A stretch of 64,000 bases of DNA from positions 86,581,462 to 86,645,461 of the forward strand of contig NC_092091.1 in the NCBI RefSeq assembly GCF_045679555.1. Direction: 5' to 3'. Shown in pieces: positions 24,195 to 36,900 of the stretch. Both the position numbers and the translations under genes were made by a program. The first letter of the stretch is position 1, and every line of letters begins with the position of its first letter. This DNA is from Salvelinus alpinus. Taxonomy: Eukaryota; Chordata; Actinopteri; Salmoniformes; Salmonidae. The notes under the pieces were generated by a model that saw nothing but the letters and a program-made list of their open reading frames with translations, searched no databases and was not told where the DNA came from.

Positions 24195-27100
24195 CGTGCA
24201 CCTCTCGGTCAGAGTAGAACCAGGAAGTCGTGCACCTCTAGGAAGTCGTGCACCTCTCGGTCAGAGTAGAACCAGGAAGTCGTGCACCTCTCGGTCAGAG
24301 TAGAACCAGGAAGTCGTGCACCTCTAGGAAGTCATGCACCTCTCGGTCAGAGTAGAACCAGGAAGTCGTGCACCTCTCGGTCAGAGTAGAACCAGGAAGT
24401 CGTGCACCTCTAGGTCAGAGTAGAACCAGGAAGTCGTGCACCTCTAGGTCAGAGTAGAACCAGGAAGTCGTTCTCCTCTAGGAAGTTGTGCACCTCTCGG
24501 TCAGAGTAGAACCAGGAAGTCGTGAACCTCTCGGTCAGAGTAGAACTAGGAAGTCGTGCACCTCTCGGTCAGAGTAGAACCAGGAAGTCGTGCACCTCTC
24601 GGTCAGAGTAGAACCAGGAAGTCGTGCACCTCTAGGTCAGAGTAGAACCAGGAAGTCGTGCACCTCTAGGTCAGAGTAGAACCAGGAAGTCGTTCTCCTC
24701 TAGGAAGTTGTGCACCTCTCGGTCAGAGTAGAACCAGGAAGTCGTGAACCTCTAGGTCAGAGTAGAACCAGGAAGTCGTGCACCTCTAGGAAGTCGTGCA
24801 CCTCTAGGTCGGAGTAGAACCAGGAAGTCGTGCACTTCTAGGAAGTCGTGCACCTCTAGGTCAGAGTAGAACCAGGAAGTCGTGCACCTCTAGGTCAGAG
24901 TAGAACCAGGAAGTCGTGCACCTCTAGGAAGTTGTGCACCTCTAGGTCAGAGTAGAACCAGGAAGTCGTGCACCTCTAGGTCAGAGTAGAACCAGGAAGC
25001 CGTGCACCTCTAGGTCAGAGTAGAACCAGGAAGTCGTGCACCTCCAGGAAGTCGTGCACCTCTAGGTCAGAGTAGAACCAGGAAGTCGTGCACCTCTAGG
25101 TCAGAGTAGAACCAGGAAGCCGTGCACCTCTAGGTCAGAGTAGAACCAGGAAGTCGTGCACCTCTAGGTCAGAGTAGAACCAGGAAGTCGTTCTCCTCTA
25201 GGAATTTGTGCACCTCTAGGTCAGAGTAGAACCAGGAAGTCGTGCACCTCTAGGTCAGAGTAGAACCAGGAAGCCGTGCACCTCTAGGTCAGAGTAGAAC
25301 CAGGAAGTCGTGCACCTCCAGGAAGTCGTGCACCTCTAGGTCAGAGTAGAACCAGGAAGTCGTGCACCTCTAGGTCAGAGTAGAACCAGGAAGTCGTGCA
25401 CCTCTAGGAAGTCGTGCACCTCTAGGTCGGAGTAGAACCAGGAAGTCGTGCACTTCTAGGAAGTCGTGCACCTCTAGGTCAGAGTAGAACCAGGAAGTCG
25501 TGCACCTCTAGGTCAGAGTAGAACCAGGAAGTCGTGCACCTCTAGGAAGTTGTGCACCTCTAGGTCAGAGTAGAACCAGGAAGTCGTGCACCTCTAGGTC
25601 AGAGTAGAACCAGGAAGCCGTGCACCTCTAGGTCAGAGTAGAACCAGGAAGTCGTGCACCTCCAGGAAGTCGTGCACCTTTAGGTCAGAGTAGAACCAGG
25701 AAGTCGTGCACCTCTAGGTCAGAGTAGAACCAGGAAGCCGTGCACCTCTAGGTCAGAGTAGAACCAGGAAGTCGTGCACCTCTAGGTCAGAGTAGAACCA
25801 GGAAGTCGTTCTCCTCTAGGAATTTGTGCACCTCTAGGTCAGAGTAGAACCAGGAAGTCGTGCACCTCTAGGTCAGAGTAGAACCAGGAAGTCGTGCACC
25901 TCTAGGTCAGAGTAGAACCAGGAAGTCGTTCTCCTCTAGGAAGTTGTGCACCTCTCGGTCAGAGTAGAACCAGGAAGTCGTGAACCTCTAGGTCAGAGTA
26001 GAACCAGGAAGTCGTGCACCTCTAGGAAGTCGTGCACCTCTAGGTCGGAGTAGAACCAGGAAGTCGTGCACTTCTAGGAAGTCGTGCACCTCTAGGTCAG
26101 AGTAGAACCAGGAAGTCGTGCACCTCTAGGTCAGAGTAGAACCAGGAAGTCGTGCACCTCTAGGAAGTTGTGCACCTCTAGGTCAGAGTAGAACCAGGAA
26201 GTCGTGCACCTCTAGGTCAGAGTAGAACCAGGAAGCCGTGCACCTCTAGGTCAGAGTAGAACCAGGAAGTCGTGCACCTCCAGGAAGTCGTGCACCTCTA
26301 GGTCAGAGTAGAACCAGGAAGTCGTGCACCTCTAGGTCAGAGTAGAACCAGGAAGCCGTGCACCTCTAGGTCAGAGTAGAACCAGGAAGTCGTGCACCTC
26401 TAGGTCAGAGTAGAACCAGGAAGTCGTTCTCCTCTAGGAATTTGTGCACCTCTAGGTCAGAGTAGAACCAGGAAGTCGTGCACCTCTAGGTCAGAGTAGA
26501 ACCAGGAAGCCGTGCACCTCTAGGTCAGAGTAGAACCAGGAAGTCGTGCACCTCCAGGAAGTCGTGCACCTCTAGGTCAGAGTAGAACCAGGAAGTCGTG
26601 CACCTCTAGGTCAGAGTAGAACCAGGAAGTCGTGCACCTCTAGGAAGTCGTGCACCTCTAGGTCGGAGTAGAACCAGGAAGTCGTGCACTTCTAGGAAGT
26701 CGTGCACCTCTAGGTCAGAGTAGAACCAGGAAGTCGTGCACCTCTAGGTCAGAGTAGAACCAGGAAGTCGTGCACCTCTAGGAAGTTGTGCACCTCTAGG
26801 TCAGAGTAGAACCAGGAAGTCGTGCACCTCTAGGTCAGAGTAGAACCAGGAAGCCGTGCACCTCTAGGTCAGAGTAGAACCAGGAAGTCGTGCACCTCCA
26901 GGAAGTCGTGCACCTCTAGGTCAGAGTAGAACCAGGAAGTCGTGCACCTCTAGGTCAGAGTAGAACCAGGAAGCCGTGCACCTCTAGGTCAGAGTAGAAC
27001 CAGGAAGTCGTGCACCTCTAGGTCAGAGTAGAACCAGGAAGTCGTTCTCCTCTAGGAATTTGTGCACCTCTAGGTCAGAGTAGAACCAGGAAGTCGTGCA

Positions 27101-27515
27101 CCTCTAGGTCAGAGTAGAACCAGGAAGCCGTGCACCTCTAGGTCAGAGTAGAACCAGGAAGTCGTGCACCTCCAGGAAGTCGTGCACCTCTAGGTCAGAG
27201 TAGAACCAGGAAGTCGTGCACCTCTAGGTCAGAGTAGAACCAGGAAGCCGTGCACCTCTAGGTCAGAGTAGAACCAGGAAGTCGTGCACCTCCAGGTCAG
27301 AGTAGAACCAGGAAGTCGTGCACCTCTAGGTCAGAGTAGAACCAGGAAGTCGTGCACCTCTAGGTCAGAGTAGAACCAGGAAGCCGTGCACCTCTAGGTC
27401 AGAGTAGAACCAGGAAGTCGTGCACCTCCAGGTCAGAGTAGAACCAGGAAGTCGTGCACCTCTAGGTCAGAGTAGAACCAGGAAGTCGTGCACCTCTAGG
27501 TCAGAGTAGAACCAG
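24195..27515. repeat. 34-bp minisatellite with 618-bp higher-order structure
   Basis: Basic unit cctctaggtcagagtagaac followed by caggaagtcgtgca, mixed with an 18-bp short unit (cctctaggaagtcgtgca). Early copies read ctcgg and later ones ctagg. The rare variant 'ttctcctctaggaattt' occurs at 25191, 25809, 26427 and 27045, exactly 618 bp apart each time, showing that blocks of units were amplified together. Confidence 0.95.
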
Positions 27516-27735
27516 AAGGTGTCATATGCTGAGGCAGTGAAGAGAGTAGAGGATGATGGGTCAAGGGTGAGTAGTAGACCTAGGACAATATGGAGTGATA
27601 TGAATTTGTGTTTCAGTCAGGTTGGCTTCTAAGAATGTATTGCCATGGTTATCAACTGTACAACAGAAATGGAACATCAATCCCAGAGAATAGATGTTGT
27701 GGTAGCAGCTGCAGAGAAGTACTTGGGTGTCGTAT
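27516..27735 (+). pseudogene. LINE-like ORF1 relic
   Basis: One frame reads KVSYAEAVKRVEDDGSRV and, after a frame change, MVINCTTEMEHQSQRIDVVV then AAAEKYLGV. Both pieces resemble the ORF1/gag-like protein of fish non-LTR retrotransposons (SYAxAVK and a C-terminal 'R..I.VVAAAE..LG' tail), from memory. It is broken by frameshifts and a stop, and interrupted on the right by an hAT-type repeat. Confidence 0.6.
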
Positions 27736-27736
27736 A

Positions 27737-28147
27737 CAGTGGTAAAAATACTTTAAAGTACTACTCAAGTCGTTTTTTGGGGTGTCTGTACTTTACTATT
27801 CATATTTTTGACTACTTTTACTTCACTACATTCCTAAAGAAAATTATGTACTTTTTACTTTTTCCCCTGACACCCAAAAGTACTCGTTACATTGTGAATG
27901 GTTAGTAGGGCAGTAACATGGGTCAATTCACACACTTATCAAGACAACATCCCTGGTCATCCGTACTGCTTCTGATCTGGCGGACTCACCAGATACACAT
28001 GCTCAATGTGTAAATGATGTCTGAGTGTTGGGCCCCTGGCTATCCTTACATTAAGACATAAAATGGTGCCGTCTGGTTTGCTTAATATTAGGAATTTTAA
28101 ATTATTTATACTTTTACTTTTGATACTTAAGTAAATTTTAGCAAGAG
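27737..28147. mobile_element. hAT-type non-autonomous element fragment
   Basis: It begins cagtggtaaaaatactttaa and contains 'tttgactacttttacttcac', 'tccctggtcatccgtactgc' and 'tggtgccgtctggtttgctt', all landmarks of a very common salmonid repeat recalled from memory. The 3' part is missing after 'gatacttaagtaaatttta'. Confidence 0.75.
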
Positions 28148-28560
28148 TCTGAAGTTAAACTCTTCTGGGAACAACCAATAGACAGATATGAAGTTTGACC
28201 AACTGTTTGCAGAAAAATGATTTATATATTTATTTTTAATTTTAATAGTTTTCATCACTCTTTACTGAAGAAACAACAAGAAAACAGCCACCGGTAAGCA
28301 GCGCTTATAGCTGAGAAGCGTTTGGACAAGGCAGAATAACATGTTCATGCCTTGGGTTCTCGATAGCAACATCAACATCTAAATGAAAACAGTGATTATG
28401 TATTGTATGAGAATTAAAGGTTTGTGTCAAAGTAAAAGTATAAGGCAAATACATAGGTCAACTACAGCATTACATTGTACATGGTATAATTATCAACACA
28501 CACCCTCCAAAAGCATCTTAAGAACCCCACAGACAGTACGATTTTAGCCATCTTATACCA
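28148..28560. other. AT-rich intergenic sequence
   Basis: No convincing coding or RNA feature. A 30-bp phrase (caatagacagat...gaagtttgaccaact) recurs in similar form at about 58393-58435, suggesting an undescribed dispersed repeat. Confidence 0.5.
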
Positions 28561-28790
28561 CGTTTTGCCATCCCAGATATAATTTCCACATCGTGGGCAA
28601 ATTCGTATGTCGCAAACTATTGTGTGACGTCTTGGCTCGTTCAGGGAGTAGGGCCGCCGATGAAACACCGCTACGTGCGGTCGTAGGCTCCGACAAAGTT
28701 CTGTCAGTGTCATTGTTTTGTGCCTTTATGGTGTTATGAGCCGATCCCGGTGACTGACCAATAGGAACACGGCCGGCACTGAGTATGCAA
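28560..28790 (-). promoter_or_regulatory. CpG-containing promoter-like patch, possible orphan first exon on the minus strand
   Basis: In AT-rich surroundings this stretch has a local cluster of CpG, a CRE-like tgacgtc near 28627, and CCAAT at 28758-28762 on the plus strand. On the minus strand several ATGs follow. One begins MAKIVLSVGFLRCFWR and runs into gtgtgt, which could be a donor. No downstream exons were recognised, so this is a weak inference. Confidence 0.25.
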
Positions 28791-29129
28791 ACAATCATAT
28801 GATTATTGTGAATAGTCAGATTAATATAATAGTTTGATTTTTTTTTTAAATGTGCAAGAAGAACGATTTCCCTAATAATGTTGTTTACATGGACACATCT
28901 GAAATCAGGCTACCTGATGGGATTTTGATACATACGCAGAAAATCGCCATTCAAAATGAACATTCTACCACAGCGACCATGTTGTTTTGGCGACTATTTG
29001 ATTCTGAGTTCGGACATGTAAAGTTTGTATGTGACAACTGTGCATACTTCCAGTTTTTACGAAATCGCGAATAAGCATAGAGAGGCTTGCACTCAAATAT
29101 GGGTGACTGCATACTTGGGCTGCGGTCCA

Positions 29130-29640
29130 AACACCACCACACACTACCACCTCACCCTACCACCACACCCTACCACCTCACCCTACCACCTCACCCTACC
29201 ACCACACCCTACCACCTCACCCTACCACCTCACCCTACCACCACACCCTACCACCACACCCTACCACCTCACCCCACCACCTCAACCTACCACCACACCC
29301 TACCACCTCACCCTACCACCTCACCCTACCACCTCACCCTACCACCACACCCTACCACCTCACCCTACCACCACACCCTACCACCACACCCTACCACCTC
29401 ACCCTACCACCTCACCCTACCACGACACCCCACCACCTCACCCTACCACCTCACCCTACCACCTCACCCTACCACCTCACCCTACCACCTCACCCTACCA
29501 CCACACCCTACCACCTCACCCTACCACGACACCCTACCACGACACCCTACCACCTCACCCCACCACCTCACCCTACCACCACACCCTACCACCTCACCCT
29601 ACCACCACAGCCTACCACCACACCCCACCACCTCAGCCCT
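29130..29640. repeat. 13-bp minisatellite (ccctaccacctca), about 39 copies
   Basis: Units ccctaccacctca and ccctaccaccaca alternate irregularly. 13-residue Thr/Pro/His repeats appear in open frames as a consequence and are not protein. Confidence 0.93.
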
Positions 29641-29997
29641 CAAATTACTGATGACGTATCACGATGTCTGATGAGTTGACACTTGAAGATATAAAATGTG
29701 ATTTTAGTTACTTCAAACTGCCAATGTGAACACAGTTTAAGGTGAACCTAGCCTTAAGATGGAAACTGGGCCCAGGTCCATTATTCTCATTATTTCACTC
29801 TTAGTGGCTTAAACTTTGAATATGTCCTGATCAGCGGGAAGGCTATAAATCAACATAAACTCGCAGCAATTTTGCCATTCAAGAGTGAATGCCCCTTTTA
29901 AACCAAATATACTGTACTCAAAGGGTGCCTATAGCCCAACCCCCCCTTCTCTTACCTCTCTTCCCTCCTGCTTTCTCTACCTCCTTACATCTCCCTA
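29641..29997. other. sequence 3' of the distal caspase exons
   Basis: No repeat or frame recognised. If the distal p10 exons are used, this would be their 3' UTR on the minus strand, but no canonical AATAAA was seen on that strand here. Confidence 0.45.
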
Positions 29998-30114
29998 TCA
30001 GAGATACAACTTTTTGGTCAGATTGCTCACAATATGAAGAGGCCACCTTGTACAATCAGATGATTCATCTGTAGGTCTTGATGTTGGCATCCTCTGACCC
30101 AGCCGTTGGTTCAC
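29998..30114 (-). CDS. caspase-like C-terminal exon (distal copy)
   Basis: 39 codons including TGA. It begins VNQRLGQRM and ends LHIVSNLTKKLYL, closely matching LHIVSSLTKKWYL of the exon at 41519-41692. The acceptor on the minus strand is gttttcag. It is shorter than the proximal exon (38 versus 57 residues) because part of the middle is absent. The final strand of the p10 subunit (LTKKLYL) is intact. Confidence 0.8.
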   Translation of the reverse strand: MNQRLGQRMPTSRPTDESSDCTRWPLHIVSNLTKKLYL

Positions 30115-30721
30115 CTGAAAACATCATAGGATAAATTAATAATACACGGAACCCCATTGGCCGATATCCATCACAATTAATAACACGGAACCCCATTGGC
30201 CGATATCCATCACAATTAATAACACGGAACCCCATTGGCCGATATCCATCACAATTAATAACACGGAACCCCATTGGCCGATATCCATCACAATTAATAA
30301 CACGGAACCCCATTGGCCGATATCCATCACAATTAATAACACGGAACCCCATTGGCCGATATCCATCACAATTAATAACACGGAACCCCATTGGCCGATA
30401 TCCATCACAATTAATAACACGGAACCCCATTGGCCGATATCCATCACAATTAATAACACGGAACCCCATTGGCCGATATCCATCACAATTAATAACACGG
30501 AACCCCATTGGCCGATATCCATCACAATTAATAACACGGAACCCCATTGGCCGATATCCATCACAATTAATAACACGGAACCCCATTGGCCGATATCCAT
30601 CACAATTATTAACACGGAACCCCATTGGCCGATATCCATCACAATTATTAACACGGAACCCCATTGGCCCGATATCCATCTCATGACATGAAGAGCAGGT
30701 TTCTCCATCAACCGTACTGAC
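30115..30721 (-). other. intron between distal caspase exons, filled by a 39-bp array
   Basis: The donor is gtcagt next to 30722. Most of the intron is the minisatellite. Since 39 is divisible by three, an apparent 243-codon frame runs from the exon through the array; this is readthrough, not an encoded domain. Confidence 0.8.
30145..30680. repeat. 39-bp minisatellite, about 13-14 copies
   Basis: Unit cacggaaccccattggccga followed by tatccatcacaattaataa. Copies are nearly identical; the two nearest the exon have ttatt for ttaat. It includes an inverted CCAAT (attgg) in each unit. Confidence 0.93.
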
Positions 30722-30834
30722 CTCTGTGAAGAGTTCATTCACGTGGCGTGTAGCTACTGAATCCTTAGTAAACACGTTAGGCATCTCTTCAAACAATGGG
30801 CATCCTCCGTCCGGGTGTCTGATGGCAAGTGTTC
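30722..30834 (-). CDS. caspase-like p10 exon (distal copy)
   Basis: 113 nt entered in phase 1 (g|GA ACA CTT GCC). It encodes TLAIRHPDGGCPLFEEM and ends ATRHVNELFTE. It aligns with the proximal exon at 41789-41898 (KLAIIHPEYGCPLFVEM...SRHMYELFTK). The segment LAIRHP corresponds to VSWRHP of mammalian caspase-1, so the S1-pocket arginine is kept here while the proximal exon has Ile. Strand and phase allow splicing from the minus-strand gene exon ending at 42015. No separate p20 exons were found for this copy. Confidence 0.8.
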
Positions 30835-30907
30835 CTGTGACTTAAAATAAGAGACATCCTTCAGAAACAAAGGTAAGTAAGACTGACATTACATTATTAC
30901 GTTAAGA

Positions 30908-33900
30908 GAGAGGACAGCAGCAGCTCTTTCCTGCTCTCTACACCTCCCACCACTAGAGGACAGCAGCAGCTCCTTCCTGCTCTTTACACCTCCCACCACT
31001 AGAGGGCAGCAGATCCTTCCTCCTCTCTACACCTCCCACCACTAGAGGACAGCAGCAGATCCTTCCTGCTCTATACACCTCCCACCACTAGAGGACAGCA
31101 GCAGCTCCTTCCTCCTCTCTACACCTCCCACCACTAGAGGAAAGCAGCAGATCCTTCCTGCTCTCTACACCTCCCTCCACTATAGAGGACAGCAGCAGCT
31201 CCTTCCTCCTCTCTACACCTCCCACCACTATAGAGGACAGCGGCAGCTCCTTCCTGCTCTCTACACCTCCCACCACTAGAGGACAGCAGCAGATCCCTCC
31301 TGCTCTATACACCTCCCACCACTAGAGGACAGCAGCAGCTCCTTCCTGCACTCTACAACTCCCACCACTATAGAGGACAGCGGCAGCTCCTTCCTGTTCT
31401 CTACACCTCCCACCACTAGAGGACAGCAGCAGCTCCTTCCTGCTCTCTACACCTCCCACCACTAGAGGACAGCAGCAGATCCTTCCTGCTCTCTACACCT
31501 CCCACCACTATAGAGGACAGCGGCAGCTCCTTCCTCCTCTCTACACCTCCCACCACTATAGAGGACAGCAGCAGCTCCTTCCAGCTCTCTACACCTCCCA
31601 CCACTAGAGGACAGCAGCAGCTCCTTCCTCCTCTCTACACCTCCCACCACTATAGAGGACAGCAGCAGCTCCTTCCTGCTCTCTACACCTCCCACCACTA
31701 GAGGACAGCAGCTCCTTCCTGGTCTCTACACCTCCCTCCACTAGAGGACAGCAGCAGCTCCTTCCTGCTCTCTACACTTCCCACCACTATAGAGGACAGC
31801 AGCAGCTCCTTCCTGCTCTCTACACCTCCCACCACTAGAGGACAGCAGCAGCTCCTTCCTCCTCTCTACACCTCCCACCACTATAGAGGACAGCAGCAGA
31901 TCCTTCCTCATCTCTACACCTCCCACCACTAGAGGACAGCAGCAGCTCCTTCCTGCTCTCTACACCTCCCACCACTAGAGGACAGCAGCAGCTCCTTCCT
32001 CCTCTCTACACCTCCCACCACTAGAAGACAGCAGCAGATCCTTCCTGCTCTCTACACCTCCCACCACTGGAGGACAGCAGCAGCTCTTTCCTGCTCTCTA
32101 CACCTCCCACCACTAGAGGACAGCAGCAGATCCTTCCTGTTCTCTACACCTCCCACCACTAGAGGACAGCAGCTCCTTCCTGCTCTCTACACCTCCCACC
32201 ACTAGAAGACAGCAGCAGATCCTTCCTGCTCTCTACACCTCCCACCACTAGAGGACAGCAGCAGCTCCTTCCTCCTCTCTACACCTCCCACCACTATAGA
32301 GGACAGCAGCAGATCCTTCCTGCTCTCTACACCTCCCACCACTGGAGGACAGCAGCAGCTCTTTCCTGCTCTCTACACCTCCCACCACTATAGAGGACAG
32401 CAGCTCCTTCCTGGTCTCTACACCTCCCTCCACTAGAGGACAGCAGCAGCTCCTTCCTGCTCTCTACACTTCCCACCACTATAGAGGACAGCAGCAGATC
32501 CTTCCTGCTCTCTACACCTCCCACCACTTTAGAGGACAGCAGCAGCTCCTTCCTCCTCTCTACACCTCCCACCACTATGGAGGACAGCAGCAGCTCCTTC
32601 CTGCTCTCTACACCTCCCACCACTAGAGGACAGCAGCAGCTCCTTCCTGGTCTCTACACCTCCCACCACTATAGAGGACAGCAACAGATCCTTCCTGCTC
32701 TCTACACCTCCCACCACTAGAAGACAGCAGCAGATCCTTCCTGCTCTCTTCACCTCCCACCACTGGAGGACAGCAGCAGCTCTTTCCTGCTCTCTACACC
32801 TCCCACCACTAGAGGACAGCAGCAGATCCTTCCTGTTCTCTACACCTCCCACCACTAGAGGACAGCAGCTCCTTCCTGCTCTCTACACCTCCCACCACAA
32901 GAGGACAGCAGCAGATCCTTCCTGTTCTCCACACCTCCCACCACTAGAGGACAGCAACAGCTCCTTCCTGCTCTCTACACCTCCCACCACTATAGAGGAC
33001 AGCAGCAGCTCCTTCCTCCTCTCTACACCTCCCACCACTACAGGACAGCAGCAGCTCCTTCCTGCTCTCTACACCTCCCACCACTAGAGGACAGCAGCAG
33101 CTCCTTCCTGCTCTATACACCTCCCACCACTAGAGGACAGCAGCAGCTCCTTCCTGCTCTCTACACCTCCCACCACTAGAGGACAGCAGCAGTTCCTTCC
33201 TCCTCTCTACACCTCTCACCACTATAGAGGACAGCAGAAGATCCTTCCTGCTCTCTACACCTCCCACCACTAGAGGACAGCAGCAGATCCTTCCTCCTCT
33301 CTACACCTCCTACCACTAGAGGACAGCAGCAGATCCTTCCTGCTCTCTACATCTCCCACCACTAAAGGACAGCAGCAGCTCCTTCCTGCTCTCTACACCT
33401 CCCACCACTAGAGGACAGCAGCAGTTCCTTCCTCCTCTCTACACCTCCCACCACTATAGAGGACAGCAGCAGATCCTTCCTGCTCTCTACACCTCCAACC
33501 ACTAGAGGACAGCAGCAGATCCTTCCTCCTCTCTACACCTCCTACCACTACAGGACAGCAGCAGATCCTTCCTGCTCTCTACATCTCCCACCACTAGAGG
33601 ACAGCAGCAGCTCCTTCCTGCTCTCTACACCTCCCACCACTAGAGGACAGCAGCAGCTCCTTCCTGCTCTCTACATCTCCCACCACTAGAGGACAACAGC
33701 AACTCCTTCATGCTCTCTACACCTCCCACCACTAGAGGACAGCAGCAGCTCCTTCCTCCTCTCTACACCTCCCACCACTAGAGGACAGCAGCAGATCCTT
33801 CCTCCTCTCTACACCTCCCTCCACTAGAGGACAGCAGCAGTTCCTTCCTCCTCTCTACACCTCCCACCACTATAGAGGACAGCAGCAGATCCTTCCTCAT

Positions 33901-36900
33901 CTCTACACCTCCCACCACTAGAGGACAGCAGCAGCTCCTTCCTGGTCTCTACACCTCCCACCACTAGAGGACAGCAGCAGCTCCTTCCTGCTCTCTACAC
34001 CTCCCACCACTAGAGGACAACAGCAGCTCCTTCCTGCTCTCTACACCTCCCACCACTAGAGAACAGCAGCTCCTTCCTGCTCTCTACACCTCCCACCACT
34101 AGAGGACAGCAGCAGCTCCTTCCTGCTCTCTACACCTCCCACCACTAGAGGACAGCAGCAGCTCCTTCCTGCTCTCTACACCTCCCACCACTAGAGGACA
34201 GCAGCAGCTCCTTCCTGCTCTCTACACCTCCTACCACTACAGGACAGCAGCAGATCCTTCCTGCTCTCTACATCTCCCACCACTAGAGGACAGCAGCAGA
34301 TCCTTCCTGCTCTCTACACCTCTCACCACTAGAGGACAGCAGCAGCTCCTTCCTGCTCTCTACACCTCCCACCACTAGAGGACAGCAGCAGCTCCTTCCT
34401 GCTATCTACACCTCCCACCACTAGAGGACAGCAGCAGCTCCTTCCTGCTCTCTACACCTCCTACCACTACAGGACAGCAGCAGATCCTTCCTGCTCTCTA
34501 CATCTCCCACCACTAGAGGACAGCAGCAGATCCTTCCTGCTCTCTACACCTCTCACCACTAGAGGACAGCAGCAGATCCTTCCTGCTCTCTACACCTCTC
34601 ACCACTAGAGGACAGCAGCAGCTCCTTCCTCCTCTCTACACCTCCCACCACTAGAGGACAGCAGCAGATCCTTCCTCCTCTCTACACCTCCCTCCACTAG
34701 AGGACAGCAGCAGTTCCTTCCTCCTCTCTACACCTCCCACCACTATAGAGGACAGCAGCAGATCCTTCCTCATCTCTACACCTCCCACCACTAGAGGACA
34801 GCAGCAGCTCCTTCCTGGTCTCTACACCTCCCACCACTAGAGGACAGCAGCAGCTCCTTCCTGCTCTCTACACCTCCCACCACTAGAGGACAGCAGCAGA
34901 TCCTTCCTCCTCTCTACACCTCCCACCACTATAGAGGACAGCAGCAGATCCTTCCTCATCTCTACACCTCCCACCACTAGAGGACAGCAGCAGCTCCTTC
35001 CTGGTCTCTACACCTCCCACCACTAGAGGACAGCAGCAGCTCCTTCCTGCTCTCTACACCTCCCACCACTAGAGGACAACAGCAGCTCCTTCCTGCTCTC
35101 TACACCTCCCACCACTAGAGAACAGCAGCTCCTTCCTGCTCTCTACACCTCCCACCACTAGAGGACAGCAGCAGCTCCTTCCTGCTCTCTACACCTCCCA
35201 CCACTAGAGGACAGCAGCAGCTCCTTCCTGCTCTCTACACCTCCCACCACTAGAGGACAGCAGCAGCTCCTTCCTGCTCTCTACACCTCCTACCACTACA
35301 GGACAGCAGCAGATCCTTCCTGCTCTCTACATCTCCCACCACTAGAGGACAGCAGCAGATCCTTCCTGCTCTCTACACCTCTCACCACTAGAGGACAGCA
35401 GCAGCTCCTTCCTGCTCTCTACACCTCCCACCACTAGAGGACAGCAGCAGCTCCTTCCTGCTCTCTACATCTCCCACCACTAGAGGACAGCAGCAGATCC
35501 TTCCTGCTCTCTACACCTCCCACCACTAGAGGACAGCAGCAGCTCCTTCCTGCTCTCTACACCTCCTACCACTACAGGACAGCAGCACCTCCTTCCTGCT
35601 CTCTACACCTCCCACCACTAGAGGACAGCAGCAGATCCTTCCTGCTCTCTACACCTCCCACCACTAGAGGACAGCAGCAGCTCCTTCCTGCTCTCTACAC
35701 CTCCTACCACTACAGGACAGCAGCAGCTCCTTCCTGCTCTCTACACCTCCTACCACTACAGGACAGCAGCAGATCCTTCCTGCTCTCTACACCTCCCACC
35801 ACTAGAGGACAGCAGCAGATCCTTCCTGCTCTCTACACCTCTCACCACTAGAGGACAGCAGCAGCTCCTTCCTGCTCTCTACACCTCCTACCACTACAGG
35901 ACAGCAGCAGATCCTTCCTGCTCTCTACACCTCCCACCACTAGAGGACAGCAGCACCTCCTTCCTCCTCTCTACACCTCCCACCACTAGAGGACAGCAGC
36001 ACCTCCTTCCTCCTCTCTACACCTCCCACCACTACAGGACAGCAGCAGATCCTTCCTGCTCTCTACACCTCCTACCACTACAGGACAGCAGCAGCTCCTT
36101 CCTGCTCTCTACACCTCCTACCACTACAGGACAGCAGCAGATCCTTCCTGCTCTCTACACCTCTCACCACTAGAGGACAGCAGCAGATCCTTCCTGCTCT
36201 CTACACCTCTCACCACTAGAGGACAGCAGCAGCTCCTTCCTCCTCTCTACACCTCCCACCACTAGAGGACAGCAGCAGATCCTTCCTCCTCTCTACACCT
36301 CCCTCCACTAGAGGACAGCAGCAGTTCCTTCCTCCTCTCTACACCTCCCACCACTATAGAGGACAGCAGCAGATCCTTCCTCATCTCTACACCTCCCACC
36401 ACTAGAGGACAGCAGCAGCTCCTTCCTGGTCTCTACACCTCCCACCACTAGAGGACAGCAGCAGCTCCTTCCTGCTCTCTACATCTCCCACCACTAGAGG
36501 ACAGCAGCAGATCCTTCCTCCTCTCTACACCTCCCTCCACTAGAGGACAGCAGCAGTTCCTTCCTCCTCTCTACACCTCCCACCACTATAGAGGACAGCA
36601 GCAGATCCTTCCTCATCTCTACACCTCCCACCACTAGAGGACAGCAGCAGCTCCTTCCTGGTCTCTACACCTCCCACCACTAGAGGACAGCAGCAGCTCC
36701 TTCCTGCTCTCTACACCTCCCACCACTAGAGAACAGCAGCTCCTTCCTGCTCTCTACACCTCCCACCACTAGAGGACAGCAGCAGCTCCTTCCTGCTCTC
36801 TACACCTCCCACCACTAGAGGACAGCAGCAGCTCCTTCCTGCTCTCTACACCTCCCACCACTAGAGGACAGCAGCAGCTCCTTCCTGCTCTCTACACCTC

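Noticed and set aside
29025-29671. Thr/Pro/His-rich frames of about 200 codons
   Set aside because: They are generated by the 13-bp repeat; no start context or conserved flank.
30065-30796. 243-codon minus-strand frame with a 13-residue repeat
   Set aside because: Only the first 25 codons are a true caspase exon; the rest is readthrough of an intronic 39-bp array past a good donor.
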